64,000 bases of DNA from Clostridiales bacterium Firm_10 (GCA_001603025.1 LVAP01000012.1:26948-90947), one strand, 5' to 3'. Shown: positions 51,777 through 60,438, counted from the first letter of the stretch. The notes: generated from the letters alone by a model not told the origin. Made by a program: numbers and translations.

Positions 51777-52501
51777 ATGATTTCCTCCCTCAAGAACACA
51801 GGACCGTCCTTGCAGACCCGCTTGCTGCCGTTTTTCGTCATGCAGGAGCATCCCATACATGCGCCGAATCCGCAGCCCATGCGCTCCTCGAAACTGTACT
51901 GGCCGGATGTTGTCACGCTCCGTTCGATGGCGCGGTACATGGGCATGGGACCGCAGGTGTAGAAATAATCGTAATCGACGCCTGCCAGCGCATCCGTCAC
52001 AAAGCCCTTTATACCCGCGCTGCCGTCTGCCGTGGCGACGCGCACGGGCAACCCAAGCGCCTCGAATTCCCTGCTATAGAAAATCTCAGCCGCGGTGTTG
52101 AAAGCGAGGATGGCTGCAGGCTGTTTGCCTTGCCGGAGAAGCGCTTTGGCCAGGCCGTACAGCGGGGCAATGCCTGCGCCGCCCCCCAGAAGCAGCGGCA
52201 TGCGCTCGCTGCCGCCGGTCTGAAAGCCGTTGCCCAGACCGCATAGCACATCCAGCGTCTGTCCGGGCCGCAGTTCAGCCATAACCTCTGTGCCTGCGCC
52301 CACAACCTTATAGAGGATGGTGAGCGATTGCCCGTCCCAGTCACAAAGCGAGATGGGACGGCGCAGGAAAAAGCCATCCAGCTTGATGTTGATGAATTGG
52401 CCTGGCGCAGTGACAGATGAAGTGTCACCCTGCAGCCGCATTTCGTAATAGCTGCCGTTCAGCGCTCGGTTTGATTTGACGGTATAGATCCCCTGATTCA
52501 T
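51770..52501 (-). CDS. pyrK: Dihydroorotate dehydrogenase B, electron-transfer subunit
   Basis: A 243-residue FAD and 2Fe-2S protein. The start at 52501 has GGAGGATG upstream. The FAD-binding motif is LRRPISLCDWDG and the NAD region LLGGGAGIAPLYGLAKALL. The C-terminal cluster of Cys residues (RMGCGFGACMGCSC, then KRVCKDGPVF) binds the 2Fe-2S centre. It relays electrons from PyrD to NAD+. Confidence 0.96.
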   Translation of the reverse strand: MNQGIYTVKSNRALNGSYYEMRLQGDTSSVTAPGQFINIKLDGFFLRRPISLCDWDGQSLTILYKVVGAGTEVMAELRPGQTLDVLCGLGNGFQTGGSERMPLLLGGGAGIAPLYGLAKALLRQGKQPAAILAFNTAAEIFYSREFEALGLPVRVATADGSAGIKGFVTDALAGVDYDYFYTCGPMPMYRAIERSVTTSGQYSFEERMGCGFGACMGCSCMTKNGSKRVCKDGPVFLREEIIW

Positions 52502-52520
52502 GTCATCCTCCGGATATTTT

Positions 52521-53768
52521 TCATTTTTGCCACACAATCCGGCCGCCGCACACCGTCATCAGGCATTCGCCGAATACCCGCATCCCTTCAAATGGCGTCG
52601 CACGGCCTTTGCTCAGAAAGGCGTCGGGATCAACAGCATATTCGCTTTTCAGGTCAAACACGGTGAAATCGGTTGGCGCATCTTCGGACAATCCGACAGG
52701 CAGGCCAAAACGACGGGCGGGGTTTATGCTCATGAGCCGAATCAGCTGCTCAAGCGACAGCATGCCCGTGCGGACAAAATGCGTATACATGACGGGAAAT
52801 GAAGTTTCGAGTCCGACGACTCCCATCAGACTGTTTCTGAGGCCTTTTGATTTTTCGTCGGTTGAATGCGGCGCGTGGTCGGTGGCGATCATATCGATGG
52901 TGCCATCCAGCATGCCCTCGATGAGCGCTTCGCGGTCGGCCTTTGAACGGATGGGCGGATTCATCTTAAAGCGCCCGTGCTCCTGCAGCATGCCATCGTC
53001 CAGAACGAGATAATGCGGCCCGGTTTCGCAGGAAACATCCAGCCCCTTTTTCTTGGCCTCGCGGATGAGGGCAACGCTCTCTCTTGCAGAGACGTGGCAC
53101 ACGTGATAAGCGCATCCTGTCTCTTCAACCAGCCGCAGGTCGCGTTCAATGGCACGCCATTCACTCGCAGAGCTGATGCCGGCATGACCGTGCGCGCGGG
53201 CGTATTCGCCATCGTGGATATAACCGCCGGCCAGCAGCGAGTTATCTTCGCAATGCGCGGCGACGATTTTGCCGAGCGATTTGGCCCGCAGCATGGCTTC
53301 TTTCATAAGGGAAGCAGATTGCACGCCCTTTCCGTCGTCCGAGAAGGCGCAGACGTAAGGGGCCATTGCCTCCAGATCAGCCAGCCGCTCACCCTTCTCA
53401 CCCTTTGAAATCGCGCCGTAGGGGGTTGCGTGGACGACAGCGTCGCGGCGAATGATATCGAGTTGCATGTCAAGCGATTCTAGAGAATCGGGAACAGGAT
53501 TGAGGTTCGGCATGGGGCACACTGCGGTGAATCCACCTCGGGCCGCCGCGCGCGAGCCGGCTGCGATGGTTTCTTTGTAAGAAAAACCCGGCTCGCGCAG
53601 ATGAACATGCACATCCACGAGACCGGGCAGCAAAACGCAATCGTTAAACCGAATGACTGAAACACCGAAGGAAGCGTCGGCGCGATTGCCGCGGACGGGA
53701 AGATCAGCGGAAACAAAGCGGTTTTCCGCCTGAGAAAAAACCTGACACCCTTTCACGGTAAAATCCAA
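52521..53768 (-). CDS. pyrC: Dihydroorotase
   Basis: A 415-residue class I dihydroorotase that cyclises carbamoyl aspartate. The TTG at 53768 is chosen because GGAAGGAG precedes it and the region further upstream is the operon leader. Metal ligands are in DVHVHLREPGF and AHCEDNSL; the Asp base is in MIATDHAPHSTDEK. It is the first gene of the operon pyrC-pyrK-pyrD-pyrF-pyrE-pyrB-pyrI, with 19 bases to pyrK. No carbamoyl-phosphate synthase genes are present in the operon. Confidence 0.96.
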   Translation of the reverse strand: MDFTVKGCQVFSQAENRFVSADLPVRGNRADASFGVSVIRFNDCVLLPGLVDVHVHLREPGFSYKETIAAGSRAAARGGFTAVCPMPNLNPVPDSLESLDMQLDIIRRDAVVHATPYGAISKGEKGERLADLEAMAPYVCAFSDDGKGVQSASLMKEAMLRAKSLGKIVAAHCEDNSLLAGGYIHDGEYARAHGHAGISSASEWRAIERDLRLVEETGCAYHVCHVSARESVALIREAKKKGLDVSCETGPHYLVLDDGMLQEHGRFKMNPPIRSKADREALIEGMLDGTIDMIATDHAPHSTDEKSKGLRNSLMGVVGLETSFPVMYTHFVRTGMLSLEQLIRLMSINPARRFGLPVGLSEDAPTDFTVFDLKSEYAVDPDAFLSKGRATPFEGMRVFGECLMTVCGGRIVWQK

Positions 53769-53783
53769 GGCAAAGCTCCTTCC

Positions 53784-53885
53784 CAGAGATATGACAGAAT
53801 GCCCCGCCGGCAACCGGCAGGGCATGGCTGGACGAACTTAAACCCGCGCGTGGGGCGTCAGTCTGCGATCTTGCCGGCATCTCTG
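53784..53885 (-). promoter_or_regulatory. pyr operon leader with nested hairpins
   Basis: In the leader RNA a 12-base stem forms between 53825-53814 and 53810-53799 (arms ATGCCCTGCCGG and CCGGCGGGGCAT-type). CAGAGAT at 53885-53879 is complementary to ATCTCTG at 53790-53784, just before the pyrC ribosome site, and would enclose that stem. I found no PyrR binding loop (CCAGAGAGG-type). No T run follows, so control at translation start is more likely than attenuation. Confidence 0.45.
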
Positions 53886-53912
53886 TACCGAGTTAAAGAT
53901 TCATCGTATGCT

Positions 53913-53941
53913 ATTTTAGGTATATTCGCCGGATGTGTCAA
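53913..53941 (-). promoter_or_regulatory. pyr operon promoter
   Basis: Minus strand TTGACA (53941-53936), 17-base spacer, TAAAAT (53918-53913), giving a leader of about 138 bases. Confidence 0.8.
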
Positions 53942-53969
53942 GCGCCGTCGTGCGAAAAACAGAAATTTA

Positions 53970-54596
53970 TCAATTGCTGCGATTCTGTTCCGTTCGTCGC
54001 CAGAATGGACGCACGCTGAGAGGCTCACCCTTGCGTTTTGCCAGGTGCTTTGCCACGACGATTGCGCTGACTGCGAGGCAGCCCAACCTGATACCCGGTG
54101 CGGAGATGAGTACAATGGCTCCGGCACCGAATAAGTTGAACACAGTGACGGAGCGCCACAGGTTTGTATCGATAATGAGCCCGACCGAGAAGAAGATATA
54201 CAGCCCGGCCAACAGAAGAAAAGGCACAGTTTGCGGGAAAAGGCCCAGCAGAACCCCGAAAGAAACGGCGATGCTTTTTCCACCACGAAAACGATGCCAT
54301 ACGGGAAAGGCGTGCCCGATGACCGGCGCAGCCAGCACGATAGCGAACAATATGCTTTCGGGATCCAGCCTGGAGAGTGAAAGCCAAACGGGCAGCCCGC
54401 CCTTTGTGATTTCACATACCAGGGCAGGAACACCGCACTTTTTTCCACCATACCGGAAAGCGTTGAACAGGCCGGGGTTTTTATCATCACTGACTGATAC
54501 GGTATCGATGTTGAATAATACCTTGGGGATCCACCAGGCGAACAGGAAGCTGCCGGACAGATACCCGATCAGCGAGTAAAGAAGATAACCGATCAT
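53970..54596 (-). CDS. plsY: Glycerol-3-phosphate acyltransferase PlsY-like
   Basis: A 208-residue membrane protein that would transfer an acyl group from acyl phosphate to glycerol 3-phosphate, the first step of phospholipid synthesis. The start at 54596 gives the typical length. Conserved motifs are GSFLFAWWI, NPGLFNAFRYGGK (equivalent to the Gly-rich loop) and GHAFPVWHRFRGGKSIA. Five or six membrane helices are visible. Some motif residues differ from canonical PlsY, so it could be a divergent paralogue. It begins three bases before the end of the glycosyltransferase gene and is cotranscribed with it. Confidence 0.82.
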   Translation of the reverse strand: MIGYLLYSLIGYLSGSFLFAWWIPKVLFNIDTVSVSDDKNPGLFNAFRYGGKKCGVPALVCEITKGGLPVWLSLSRLDPESILFAIVLAAPVIGHAFPVWHRFRGGKSIAVSFGVLLGLFPQTVPFLLLAGLYIFFSVGLIIDTNLWRSVTVFNLFGAGAIVLISAPGIRLGCLAVSAIVVAKHLAKRKGEPLSVRPFWRRTEQNRSN

Positions 54597-54598
54597 AA

Positions 54599-55705
54599 TC
54601 AAACGCTCTCTTCGATCAGCGCGAGTATGTTGCGAGCGGCGTCGGGCCTTGCATTCTGAGCCTGGCGGCGCATCATCTCTTTCTGAATGACGGCGTTCTG
54701 CGCCAGTTCGCATCCATAGGAAATCTGCTCCTCGATGGTATGCGCCGAGAGGGAAATGCCGCGTTCCTCGAAGAAACGGCTGTTGGCGGATTCGCAGCCG
54801 GGAATGGGAGCTGTGTGAATCAGCGGAACATTGCGCACCAGTGCCTCCGTGGATGTCAGTCCGCCCGGCTTGGAGTAGAGCACGTCGCAAGCGGTCATGT
54901 AATCTGCCACTTTGTTCGTAAAACCGATAAGGTGGATGTTGTCGATGCCCTCAAAGCTTTCCTTCATGCTGGCCAGCAGGCGTTCGTTGTTACCGCAAAT
55001 GACCACAATGATGCCGTTTTCCACTGCCTTGTTCAGCTGCTCGGTGAATTTGAGAATGTGACCTGAGCCCATGCTGCCGCCCATCACCAGGAATATAGGC
55101 GCGTCCTCGGAGAGGCCCAAGCGCCTGCGCGCCTCCACGCGGCTGTCGTCTCGGGTGAAACGGCTGCTGACGGGGATACCATAGGCGCGCAGCTTGTCGC
55201 GCGGGAGGCCGCGCCGGACATATTCTTCCGTCAGGTCTTCATGCGGCAGGATATAGTAATCGCACTCCAAATCCTCCCAGAAAGGCTGGCAGGTATAATC
55301 CGTGGCGATGGCAACCGTGCATGGCAGCCTGAAGCCGCGCCGCTTGAGGTAACTGATGGCCTCCATGGCGAACAGATGCGTCATGATGATGCCATCGAAA
55401 GAGTTCTCTGTCAGATATGTTTCCAGCCGCCTTGCGATAGGTATATTCGCGTAGTAAATGGCTGAGAGATGTCGGGTGGTGCTGACGGCCATGCCAGCCC
55501 GGTAGATCATGCCGAAAAAGTGCGGGGAATGGCGCGCCATACCGATATAGGAATTGCTGATGAGATCACTGGTGATCTGGGTTCCGAACGCAAGGTAATC
55601 TTCAATAATAGCCGTATAGCCCCTGCGTTCAATTTCTTCTTTCATGGCTTTGGCGGCCGTGTTATGGCCGCCCCCTGTATTGCAGGAGAGGATCAGGATT
55701 TTCAT
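54599..55705 (-). CDS. MGDG-synthase/UgtP-like diacylglycerol glycosyltransferase (GT28)
   Basis: A 368-residue GT-B glycosyltransferase that adds glucose or galactose to diacylglycerol at the inner membrane face. The N-terminal acceptor domain starts MKILILSCNTGGGHNTAAKA, the glycine-rich GGGH hallmark of this group. The C-terminal donor domain carries VMGGSMGSGHI and KPGGLTSTEALVRNVPLIH. The length fits UgtP-like enzymes. Together with PlsY it forms a membrane-lipid gene pair. It has AAGGAG before its start and an extended -10 promoter at 55759. Confidence 0.88.
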   Translation of the reverse strand: MKILILSCNTGGGHNTAAKAMKEEIERRGYTAIIEDYLAFGTQITSDLISNSYIGMARHSPHFFGMIYRAGMAVSTTRHLSAIYYANIPIARRLETYLTENSFDGIIMTHLFAMEAISYLKRRGFRLPCTVAIATDYTCQPFWEDLECDYYILPHEDLTEEYVRRGLPRDKLRAYGIPVSSRFTRDDSRVEARRRLGLSEDAPIFLVMGGSMGSGHILKFTEQLNKAVENGIIVVICGNNERLLASMKESFEGIDNIHLIGFTNKVADYMTACDVLYSKPGGLTSTEALVRNVPLIHTAPIPGCESANSRFFEERGISLSAHTIEEQISYGCELAQNAVIQKEMMRRQAQNARPDAARNILALIEESV

Positions 55706-55758
55706 GGGAGGATAACTCCTTTCGGGGGGTATAGGCTGCAGTTGTCAGCTTTTCTCCA

Positions 55759-55767
55759 ATTATAGCA
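55759..55767 (-). promoter_or_regulatory. Extended -10 promoter of the glycolipid/plsY pair
   Basis: Minus strand TGC followed by TATAAT (55764-55759), 54 bases before the start codon; no good -35 hexamer is seen. Confidence 0.55.
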
Positions 55768-55939
55768 TATAAATTGTCCTGTGGGGATAATGAATGGTCA
55801 TTTTTAATGAATTCACAAGAAACAATCAACCCGTTTTTCACCCCTGGCCCCTGCGTGACTTCAGAGACATCCTGTACTCAAAAGAATATGTCGCTTCTGC
55901 AGCGGCTTTCGGACGGCCGAGGTGATTACGCCTCGCCCT

Positions 55940-56581
55940 TCATGGCGCATCTACGAAATCATCATCTCCTCCGAGGCCGGCTTTCTCAACGGCCTCGCGC
56001 ACGATGTCCCACGAATAGCCGCGCCGCGCCAGCGCTTGGCTGAGCTTGCCGCGCGCTGCATAAGACTCCAGCGAGACATAGCGGCGGGCAAGCCGGCGAG
56101 CCAGCCCGGTCGCGGCTTCCAGCTGCGCGGCGTCGTCCAGCTGTCCGAGCGCCTCGTTGGCTGTGTCCTCATCGATGCCCTTTGCGCGCAGCTTGCGCTT
56201 GAGAGCATATCGTCCGACTTGTCCATCCTGGCGAAGTTCGACATAACGCTCGGCAAAACGCTTGTCGTCGATCAGACGGTTTTCTGCCAGCCGTCCGCAC
56301 ACAGACTCCGCCACGGGGCGAAGGAAGCCTTTTCGTACCAGCCCCGTGACGAGTCCCGAAGCGGTCATGTCGCGATCGGAAAGCATGTCCAGCGCGGCTT
56401 CGTATGCCCGCTTGGATTGCCGGGCGCAAAGGCGATTCATATACTCTTCCTCATCAAGCGATTCACCTTCTGTGAGCGGCAGCTCGTCGTAGTCACAGCG
56501 CTTGACACGCAGGAACGCCACTCCATCCACGTAGATTACGGCGCGGCGCTTTGTCAGTTCAATCGTGGTAATGATTCCCAT
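55940..56581 (-). CDS. recX: RecA regulator RecX
   Basis: A 213-residue protein that limits RecA filament growth. The start at 56581 has AAGGAG upstream; the frame is open further 5'. After an N-terminal beta-rich stretch the three tandem three-helix modules of RecX are visible: KRAYEAALDMLSDRDMTASG, then AENRLIDDKRFAERYVELR, then ARRYVSLESYAARGKLSQAL with RRGYSWDIVREAV. recA is not in the window. The 230 bases between it and the glycolipid gene promoter contain nothing I can support. Confidence 0.9.
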   Translation of the reverse strand: MGIITTIELTKRRAVIYVDGVAFLRVKRCDYDELPLTEGESLDEEEYMNRLCARQSKRAYEAALDMLSDRDMTASGLVTGLVRKGFLRPVAESVCGRLAENRLIDDKRFAERYVELRQDGQVGRYALKRKLRAKGIDEDTANEALGQLDDAAQLEAATGLARRLARRYVSLESYAARGKLSQALARRGYSWDIVREAVEKAGLGGDDDFVDAP

Positions 56582-56658
56582 GAAAAGGCAGCTCCTTTTT
56601 GGACACAATAGAAACGGATTCCGGAAATCCGGCAAAATGCGGAGGGAGGCAGCATACC

Positions 56659-56865
56659 ATGACAAACGGTTCCGCGGCAATTCAGACCAAGTCTCTGACG
56701 ATTCTCGAAGACCAGATGCAGCATGAGCTTCTGGCCTGCAAAAAGGCCAGACAATACGCGCAGAGCTTTGAAAACCCGGCGCTGAAGAATCTGGCGGAAA
56801 CGGTGGCCCAGCGCCATTGCGAGCGCTTCGACCGGCTGTTCAATTATCTGAACAGCCATGCCTGA
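56659..56865 (+). CDS. Small CotF-associated-type helical protein
   Basis: A 68-residue helical protein; the ATG at 56659 follows GGAGGG. Helices LTILEDQMQHELLACKKARQ and NLAETVAQRHCERFDRLFNY resemble the N-terminal half of CotF-like ferritin-fold coat proteins. It lies 12 bases upstream of the CotF-like gene and is probably cotranscribed. No function is established; a coat role is inferred from the neighbour. Confidence 0.65.
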   Translation: MTNGSAAIQTKSLTILEDQMQHELLACKKARQYAQSFENPALKNLAETVAQRHCERFDRLFNYLNSHA

Positions 56866-56877
56866 GAGGAGGAATGA

Positions 56878-57171
56878 ATGATGCAGATGAACGGAAACGG
56901 CATCCAGGTGCTGAACGATCAGGACAAACTTGAAGACCTGCTGTCCGAAGAGAAGGCGCTGATCGGCTCTTACGGAACGTTTATCCCCGAAGCTGCATGC
57001 CCGCAGCTGCGGCAGGTATTGACGCAGAATCTGAGCGAGTGCGCAGAGAATCAGTACGCCATCTTTGACCAGATGAACAAGCTGGGATGGTATCCGACCA
57101 AGGCGGCGCCCGAGGCGGACATCACCGCGGCGCGTGACAAGTTCAGCCAGCTCCGGCAGACGCTGGGTTGA
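56878..57171 (+). CDS. CotF-like spore coat protein
   Basis: A 97-residue helical protein of the CotF family. The start at 56878 has GGAGG upstream. LEDLLSEEKALIGSYGTFIP, CPQLRQVLTQNLSECAENQY and IFDQMNKLGWYPTKAAPEAD are family features, the last being the diagnostic C-terminal block. In Bacillus such proteins are deposited in the spore coat under sigma-K control, but many Clostridia keep several copies of uncertain role. It is preceded by a small related gene and followed by a strong terminator. Confidence 0.82.
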   Translation: MMQMNGNGIQVLNDQDKLEDLLSEEKALIGSYGTFIPEAACPQLRQVLTQNLSECAENQYAIFDQMNKLGWYPTKAAPEADITAARDKFSQLRQTLG

Positions 57172-57184
57172 GCGGATCCACAGG

Positions 57185-57216
57185 GAGATCGTGCGATTGC
57201 ACGGTCTCTTTTGTTT
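57185..57216 (+). terminator. Terminator of the CotF-like pair
   Basis: GAGATCGTGC (57185-57194), loop GATT, GCACGGTCTC (57199-57208), then TTTTGTTT. It overlaps the last bases of the convergent lgt gene. Confidence 0.85.
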
Positions 57217-58150
57217 ATGCGGACGAACCTTGCTGCCCAGTTGCCGGTGAGACGCTGTGGTACAGCATGGCAGAGGATATGATGAGACATACAGCCAGCG
57301 GAACCTGAGGCGCGAACCATCCGCGATGAATGCTCAGACCGAGCAGCCCAAGGAGCACCGCGCCGGCGCAGAACAGGGTAAGCGAACGCGCGGATAAATG
57401 GCGCCGGAGAATCCAGAGCATCACGCCTAACATCAGGGCGCCGCTGAGCAGTTGGCTGATGCGGAAAGCGCCCAGCATCAGGCTGTCAGTGCGAAGCCCT
57501 TCCACGATCACGCGCTCAGCGGCATAGAGGAAGAGATAGGCGGTGAAAAGATCACCGCGCCGACGGAAGAACCCTTTCTGCTCGCCGATCAGCATGGCCG
57601 CGCAAATCAGCAGACACCACATGGATTCATAGAAAAACGCAGCGGCATGCCATAGGCCATCCGCTTCGATATAAACGGCGGCAGGGAAAAAATGCAGCGA
57701 GGGATTGCTCAGCGCTATGCCGTAGGCTTCCTGATTAAAAAAATTGCCCCAGCGTCCGATCGCCTGTCCAAGCGCGAGCGCGGGCGCACATAGATCGGCC
57801 AGCGCACCGAATGGCACCTTGCGCCATTTTGAAAAGACCAGCGCGGCGAGTATGCCGCCGATAACGCCGCCGTAAATAGCCAGACCGCCCTCACGGAGGT
57901 TGAATATGGACAGAGGATGGCCGGCGTAGTTTTCCCATGAAAAGACGACGTAATAAATTCTGGCACACAGAAGCGCCGCAGGCAAAGCCACCAGGAGAAA
58001 GTCAAGAGAGGTGTCCTTTTTGAGCCCCAATTTTTTCTCGCGCATTGACGCACATATGACGCCCAGCACGAGGCCAACGGCAATCAGCAGGCCATACCAA
58101 TATATAGGGAACCCGAACAGAGACAGAACAACACGATTGGGCGTATGCAT
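57215..58150 (-). CDS. lgt: Prolipoprotein diacylglyceryl transferase
   Basis: A 311-residue membrane enzyme that transfers diacylglycerol from phosphatidylglycerol to the lipobox Cys of prolipoproteins. Seven membrane helices; the signature GRWGNFFNQEAYG with the conserved Arg, Asn and Glu, IYGGVIGGILAAL, and AAERVIVEGLRTDSL are present. The start at 58150 has a GGAGG-like site (ATGGAGGAAAACC). It acts before LspA, encoded 4.4 kb away, in maturation of lipoproteins such as the one at 1650-2582. Confidence 0.96.
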   Translation of the reverse strand: MHTPNRVVLSLFGFPIYWYGLLIAVGLVLGVICASMREKKLGLKKDTSLDFLLVALPAALLCARIYYVVFSWENYAGHPLSIFNLREGGLAIYGGVIGGILAALVFSKWRKVPFGALADLCAPALALGQAIGRWGNFFNQEAYGIALSNPSLHFFPAAVYIEADGLWHAAAFFYESMWCLLICAAMLIGEQKGFFRRRGDLFTAYLFLYAAERVIVEGLRTDSLMLGAFRISQLLSGALMLGVMLWILRRHLSARSLTLFCAGAVLLGLLGLSIHRGWFAPQVPLAVCLIISSAMLYHSVSPATGQQGSSA

Positions 58151-58272
58151 TTTGGTTTTCCTCCATATCTATTATTATATTTGTGGGTGTTCGATTTGTC
58201 AACGTTCCGGCCCGGTGACGCTCAGCGAAAATGACGTGCAGATTAAGTATATGCGCTATTACGCTAAAACTC

Positions 58273-58301
58273 TTGCAATACCCGGCGAGAAGCGATATAA
58301 T
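58273..58301 (+). promoter_or_regulatory. Promoter of the division/lipoprotein gene cluster
   Basis: TTGCAA (58273-58278), 17-base spacer, TATAAT (58296-58301), 40 bases before the start at 58342. Confidence 0.75.
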
Positions 58302-58341
58302 AAAATATAAAATGTTTGTAGTATGCTCGGAGGCGCATGAT

Positions 58342-59523
58342 ATGGGAGGTCGCAGGCCGACAGGGCGTTTCTTCATCCTGCTTATGCTTGTCATCGGCGT
58401 CGTCCTGTTCGCCGTCATGAATCTGTTCAGGCCGGGCGAGGTACGCTACGACATTGTACGCAGCGGATCAAGCAGCGATACTCGGCGCGTTCAGGCTGTC
58501 ATCATGCGCAATGAAAAGGTCGTCTCCATGGACAGCGGTGGCACCATCAATTATGTCGCCCAGGAAGGCTCCATGATGGCTGAGGGGGATGTGATCGCCT
58601 ATATATATTCGGCAGGTTACTCTGCCAGCCAGTTACAGGCGCTCGAAAAAGTCCGTTCTGATATCCGGGCTTACCATCTGTCCATCCTTGGCACGATCAT
58701 TGACACGCGGCTTGATCGTCTGGAGGCGAACGTGCATTATCTGGCGCTGCAGCTCAAGTCGCTGGTCAACCGGCGTTCCTCCGGCAATCTGTTGAATCTT
58801 GAAGCCCAGCTCACCGACGCGATGAATGCCCGGCAAACCTACTTGAGCCAGAATCAGCGCGAGGACGTTACGCTTACCACGCTTTATGAGACCGAGAGCA
58901 AGCGTGAATCGTTGATTTCCTCATGGCGGTCTGTTGAAACGGCATCGGCGGACGGCATCGTCAGTTTTTATCTGGACGACTGCGAGGCGTTCCTCTCGCC
59001 TGACAACACGGCGAATATCACGCTTGATTCGCTTCGGAGTGTCCTTCAGGGAAGAAGCGTGAGTGACACCGGTTCCCGCCTGACCACCAACATCTACCGT
59101 CTGGTTGATCCTGGCCGATGGTATGTGTACATTCTGACTGACGACGGCAGCTTCAACCCGGTTACCAACCAGAGCTTCTGGTTCCAGATGGAGGGCTTTG
59201 AGGACGTGGTATACGATGCCACGGTCGTGTCCAGTGTCAAGTCCGGCAATACCGTCATGACGCTCCTTCAGATTGACGATCCTTTGGGCCCGATGCTGAA
59301 TCAACGCAGCGGAGACGCTACAATAAGCACTGACCTCACGGGTTTGCGGGTACCGCGCGGCGCCATTTACCGCGAAAACGGGCAAACTGGCGTTTATGTC
59401 TATGACGGCGCCGGTGGCACGTTCATTCCCGTCATCGTGCTGTCCACCGACGATGAGGGCGTACTCATCAGTACAGAGTACGACACGGCGTTGTATGTGG
59501 GAAGTTACGTCAGAGTGAAATGA
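58342..59523 (+). CDS. HlyD-family membrane-fusion-like protein
   Basis: A 393-residue protein with a single N-terminal membrane helix (FFILLMLVIGVVLFAVMNLF). The start at 58342 follows GGAGG by eight bases. After the anchor come a lipoyl-like beta half (GTINYVAQEGSMMAEGDVIA), a long helical hairpin (residues 105-220) and a C-terminal beta-barrel part (RLVDPGRWYVYILTDDGSFN and GLRVPRGAIYRENGQTGVYV). These are features of HlyD/RND adaptor proteins, in Gram-positives anchored outside the cell. In Clostridia such a gene often precedes sepF, as here. A direct role in division is not established. Confidence 0.82.
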   Translation: MGGRRPTGRFFILLMLVIGVVLFAVMNLFRPGEVRYDIVRSGSSSDTRRVQAVIMRNEKVVSMDSGGTINYVAQEGSMMAEGDVIAYIYSAGYSASQLQALEKVRSDIRAYHLSILGTIIDTRLDRLEANVHYLALQLKSLVNRRSSGNLLNLEAQLTDAMNARQTYLSQNQREDVTLTTLYETESKRESLISSWRSVETASADGIVSFYLDDCEAFLSPDNTANITLDSLRSVLQGRSVSDTGSRLTTNIYRLVDPGRWYVYILTDDGSFNPVTNQSFWFQMEGFEDVVYDATVVSSVKSGNTVMTLLQIDDPLGPMLNQRSGDATISTDLTGLRVPRGAIYRENGQTGVYVYDGAGGTFIPVIVLSTDDEGVLISTEYDTALYVGSYVRVK

Positions 59524-59571
59524 TCAAGCTTGGGGCAGCCCCGCTTTCAATACAAGGAGGAGTCTTTAAAT

Positions 59572-60411
59572 ATGGCTCGCAAGCAAACCTCGAAGAGACT
59601 GAACCGATTCCTTGACCTGATCGGTCTTGTGGATTCTGAACACGACGAAGCGGAACAGGAAGCGCCGGTCCGCACAGCGAGAAACGCCGGTTCCCGGCGC
59701 GCCACCGCGGATGATTTTGACGAATTCGCTGATTTTGAAGACCCGGCGCCCGTCCGTCAGCGCAGAAATGCAAGCGTTTCCGCCTCGGCTTCCCGCCGGA
59801 ACAGTCGGGTCAATCTCGAGAACGACGAGGACGAATTCGGCGAATCCCAGGGCTGGACAAATGCCTCCCCCGGATACGGGAGCCGGAACACCCGCCAACG
59901 CAGCATGCCGTCGTTCTCACGAAATGCAGCCGTGCGGAACGATGAAAGCCGCGGCACACCGCGATACTCCTCCTATTCCGAACGCCGTACCGCTTCGAAC
60001 CGTCGCGAGGCGGAACCACAGCCCCGATACAGGAGCCAGTCTGCGGGATCGGGCTATTCCTCCCAACCCAGACGCGGTGCGGGTTCCTATGAAGCAACTC
60101 AGTCATCCAGCGCCAGCCCTGTCTATCAGCGTCATCAAACCGTGATCTTCATGCTGCATTCTGTGGATGAATGCAAGGAACTGATTCTCTCGCTCATCGA
60201 CAAGAAGAGCGTTCTGATGAATCTGGACGAGTTGGACGCCTCGCAGGCCCAGCGCGCACTTGATACAATGAGCGGCGCAACTTACGCCATCGGCGCGACG
60301 CTCAGCCGCGCATCGGACCGCACATGGCTTATCACGCCGAGCAATGTAGAAGTCGAAAGATCCAGTCTGGACAATGACGACGGCTATGGCGGCTATGGCA
60401 GGTATAACTGA
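59572..60411 (+). CDS. sepF: Cell division protein SepF with a long disordered linker
   Basis: A 279-residue FtsZ-binding protein that tethers FtsZ to the membrane. The start has AAGGAGG upstream. Residues 1-20 are the amphipathic membrane-targeting helix (KRLNRFLDLIGLV). Residues 25-190 are low-complexity, rich in Arg, Ser, Gln and Asn. The C-terminal SepF domain (about 190-265) has VIFMLHSVDECKELILSLID and MSGATYAIGATLSRASDRTW. Usual SepF is about 150 residues, so the linker is some 100 residues longer. It is followed by yggT at 27 bases. Confidence 0.93.
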   Translation: MARKQTSKRLNRFLDLIGLVDSEHDEAEQEAPVRTARNAGSRRATADDFDEFADFEDPAPVRQRRNASVSASASRRNSRVNLENDEDEFGESQGWTNASPGYGSRNTRQRSMPSFSRNAAVRNDESRGTPRYSSYSERRTASNRREAEPQPRYRSQSAGSGYSSQPRRGAGSYEATQSSSASPVYQRHQTVIFMLHSVDECKELILSLIDKKSVLMNLDELDASQAQRALDTMSGATYAIGATLSRASDRTWLITPSNVEVERSSLDNDDGYGGYGRYN

Positions 60412-60438
60412 CGGAGATAAGGAAAGGAGGCGTTCCGG

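Noticed and set aside
53784..53885. PyrR attenuator before pyrC
   Set aside because: The conserved PyrR-binding loop is not found and no T run follows the hairpin, so only a general leader structure is reported.
55774..55939. Possible small gene between recX and the glycolipid gene promoter
   Set aside because: Open frames here lack ribosome sites and overlap the 3' end of recX.
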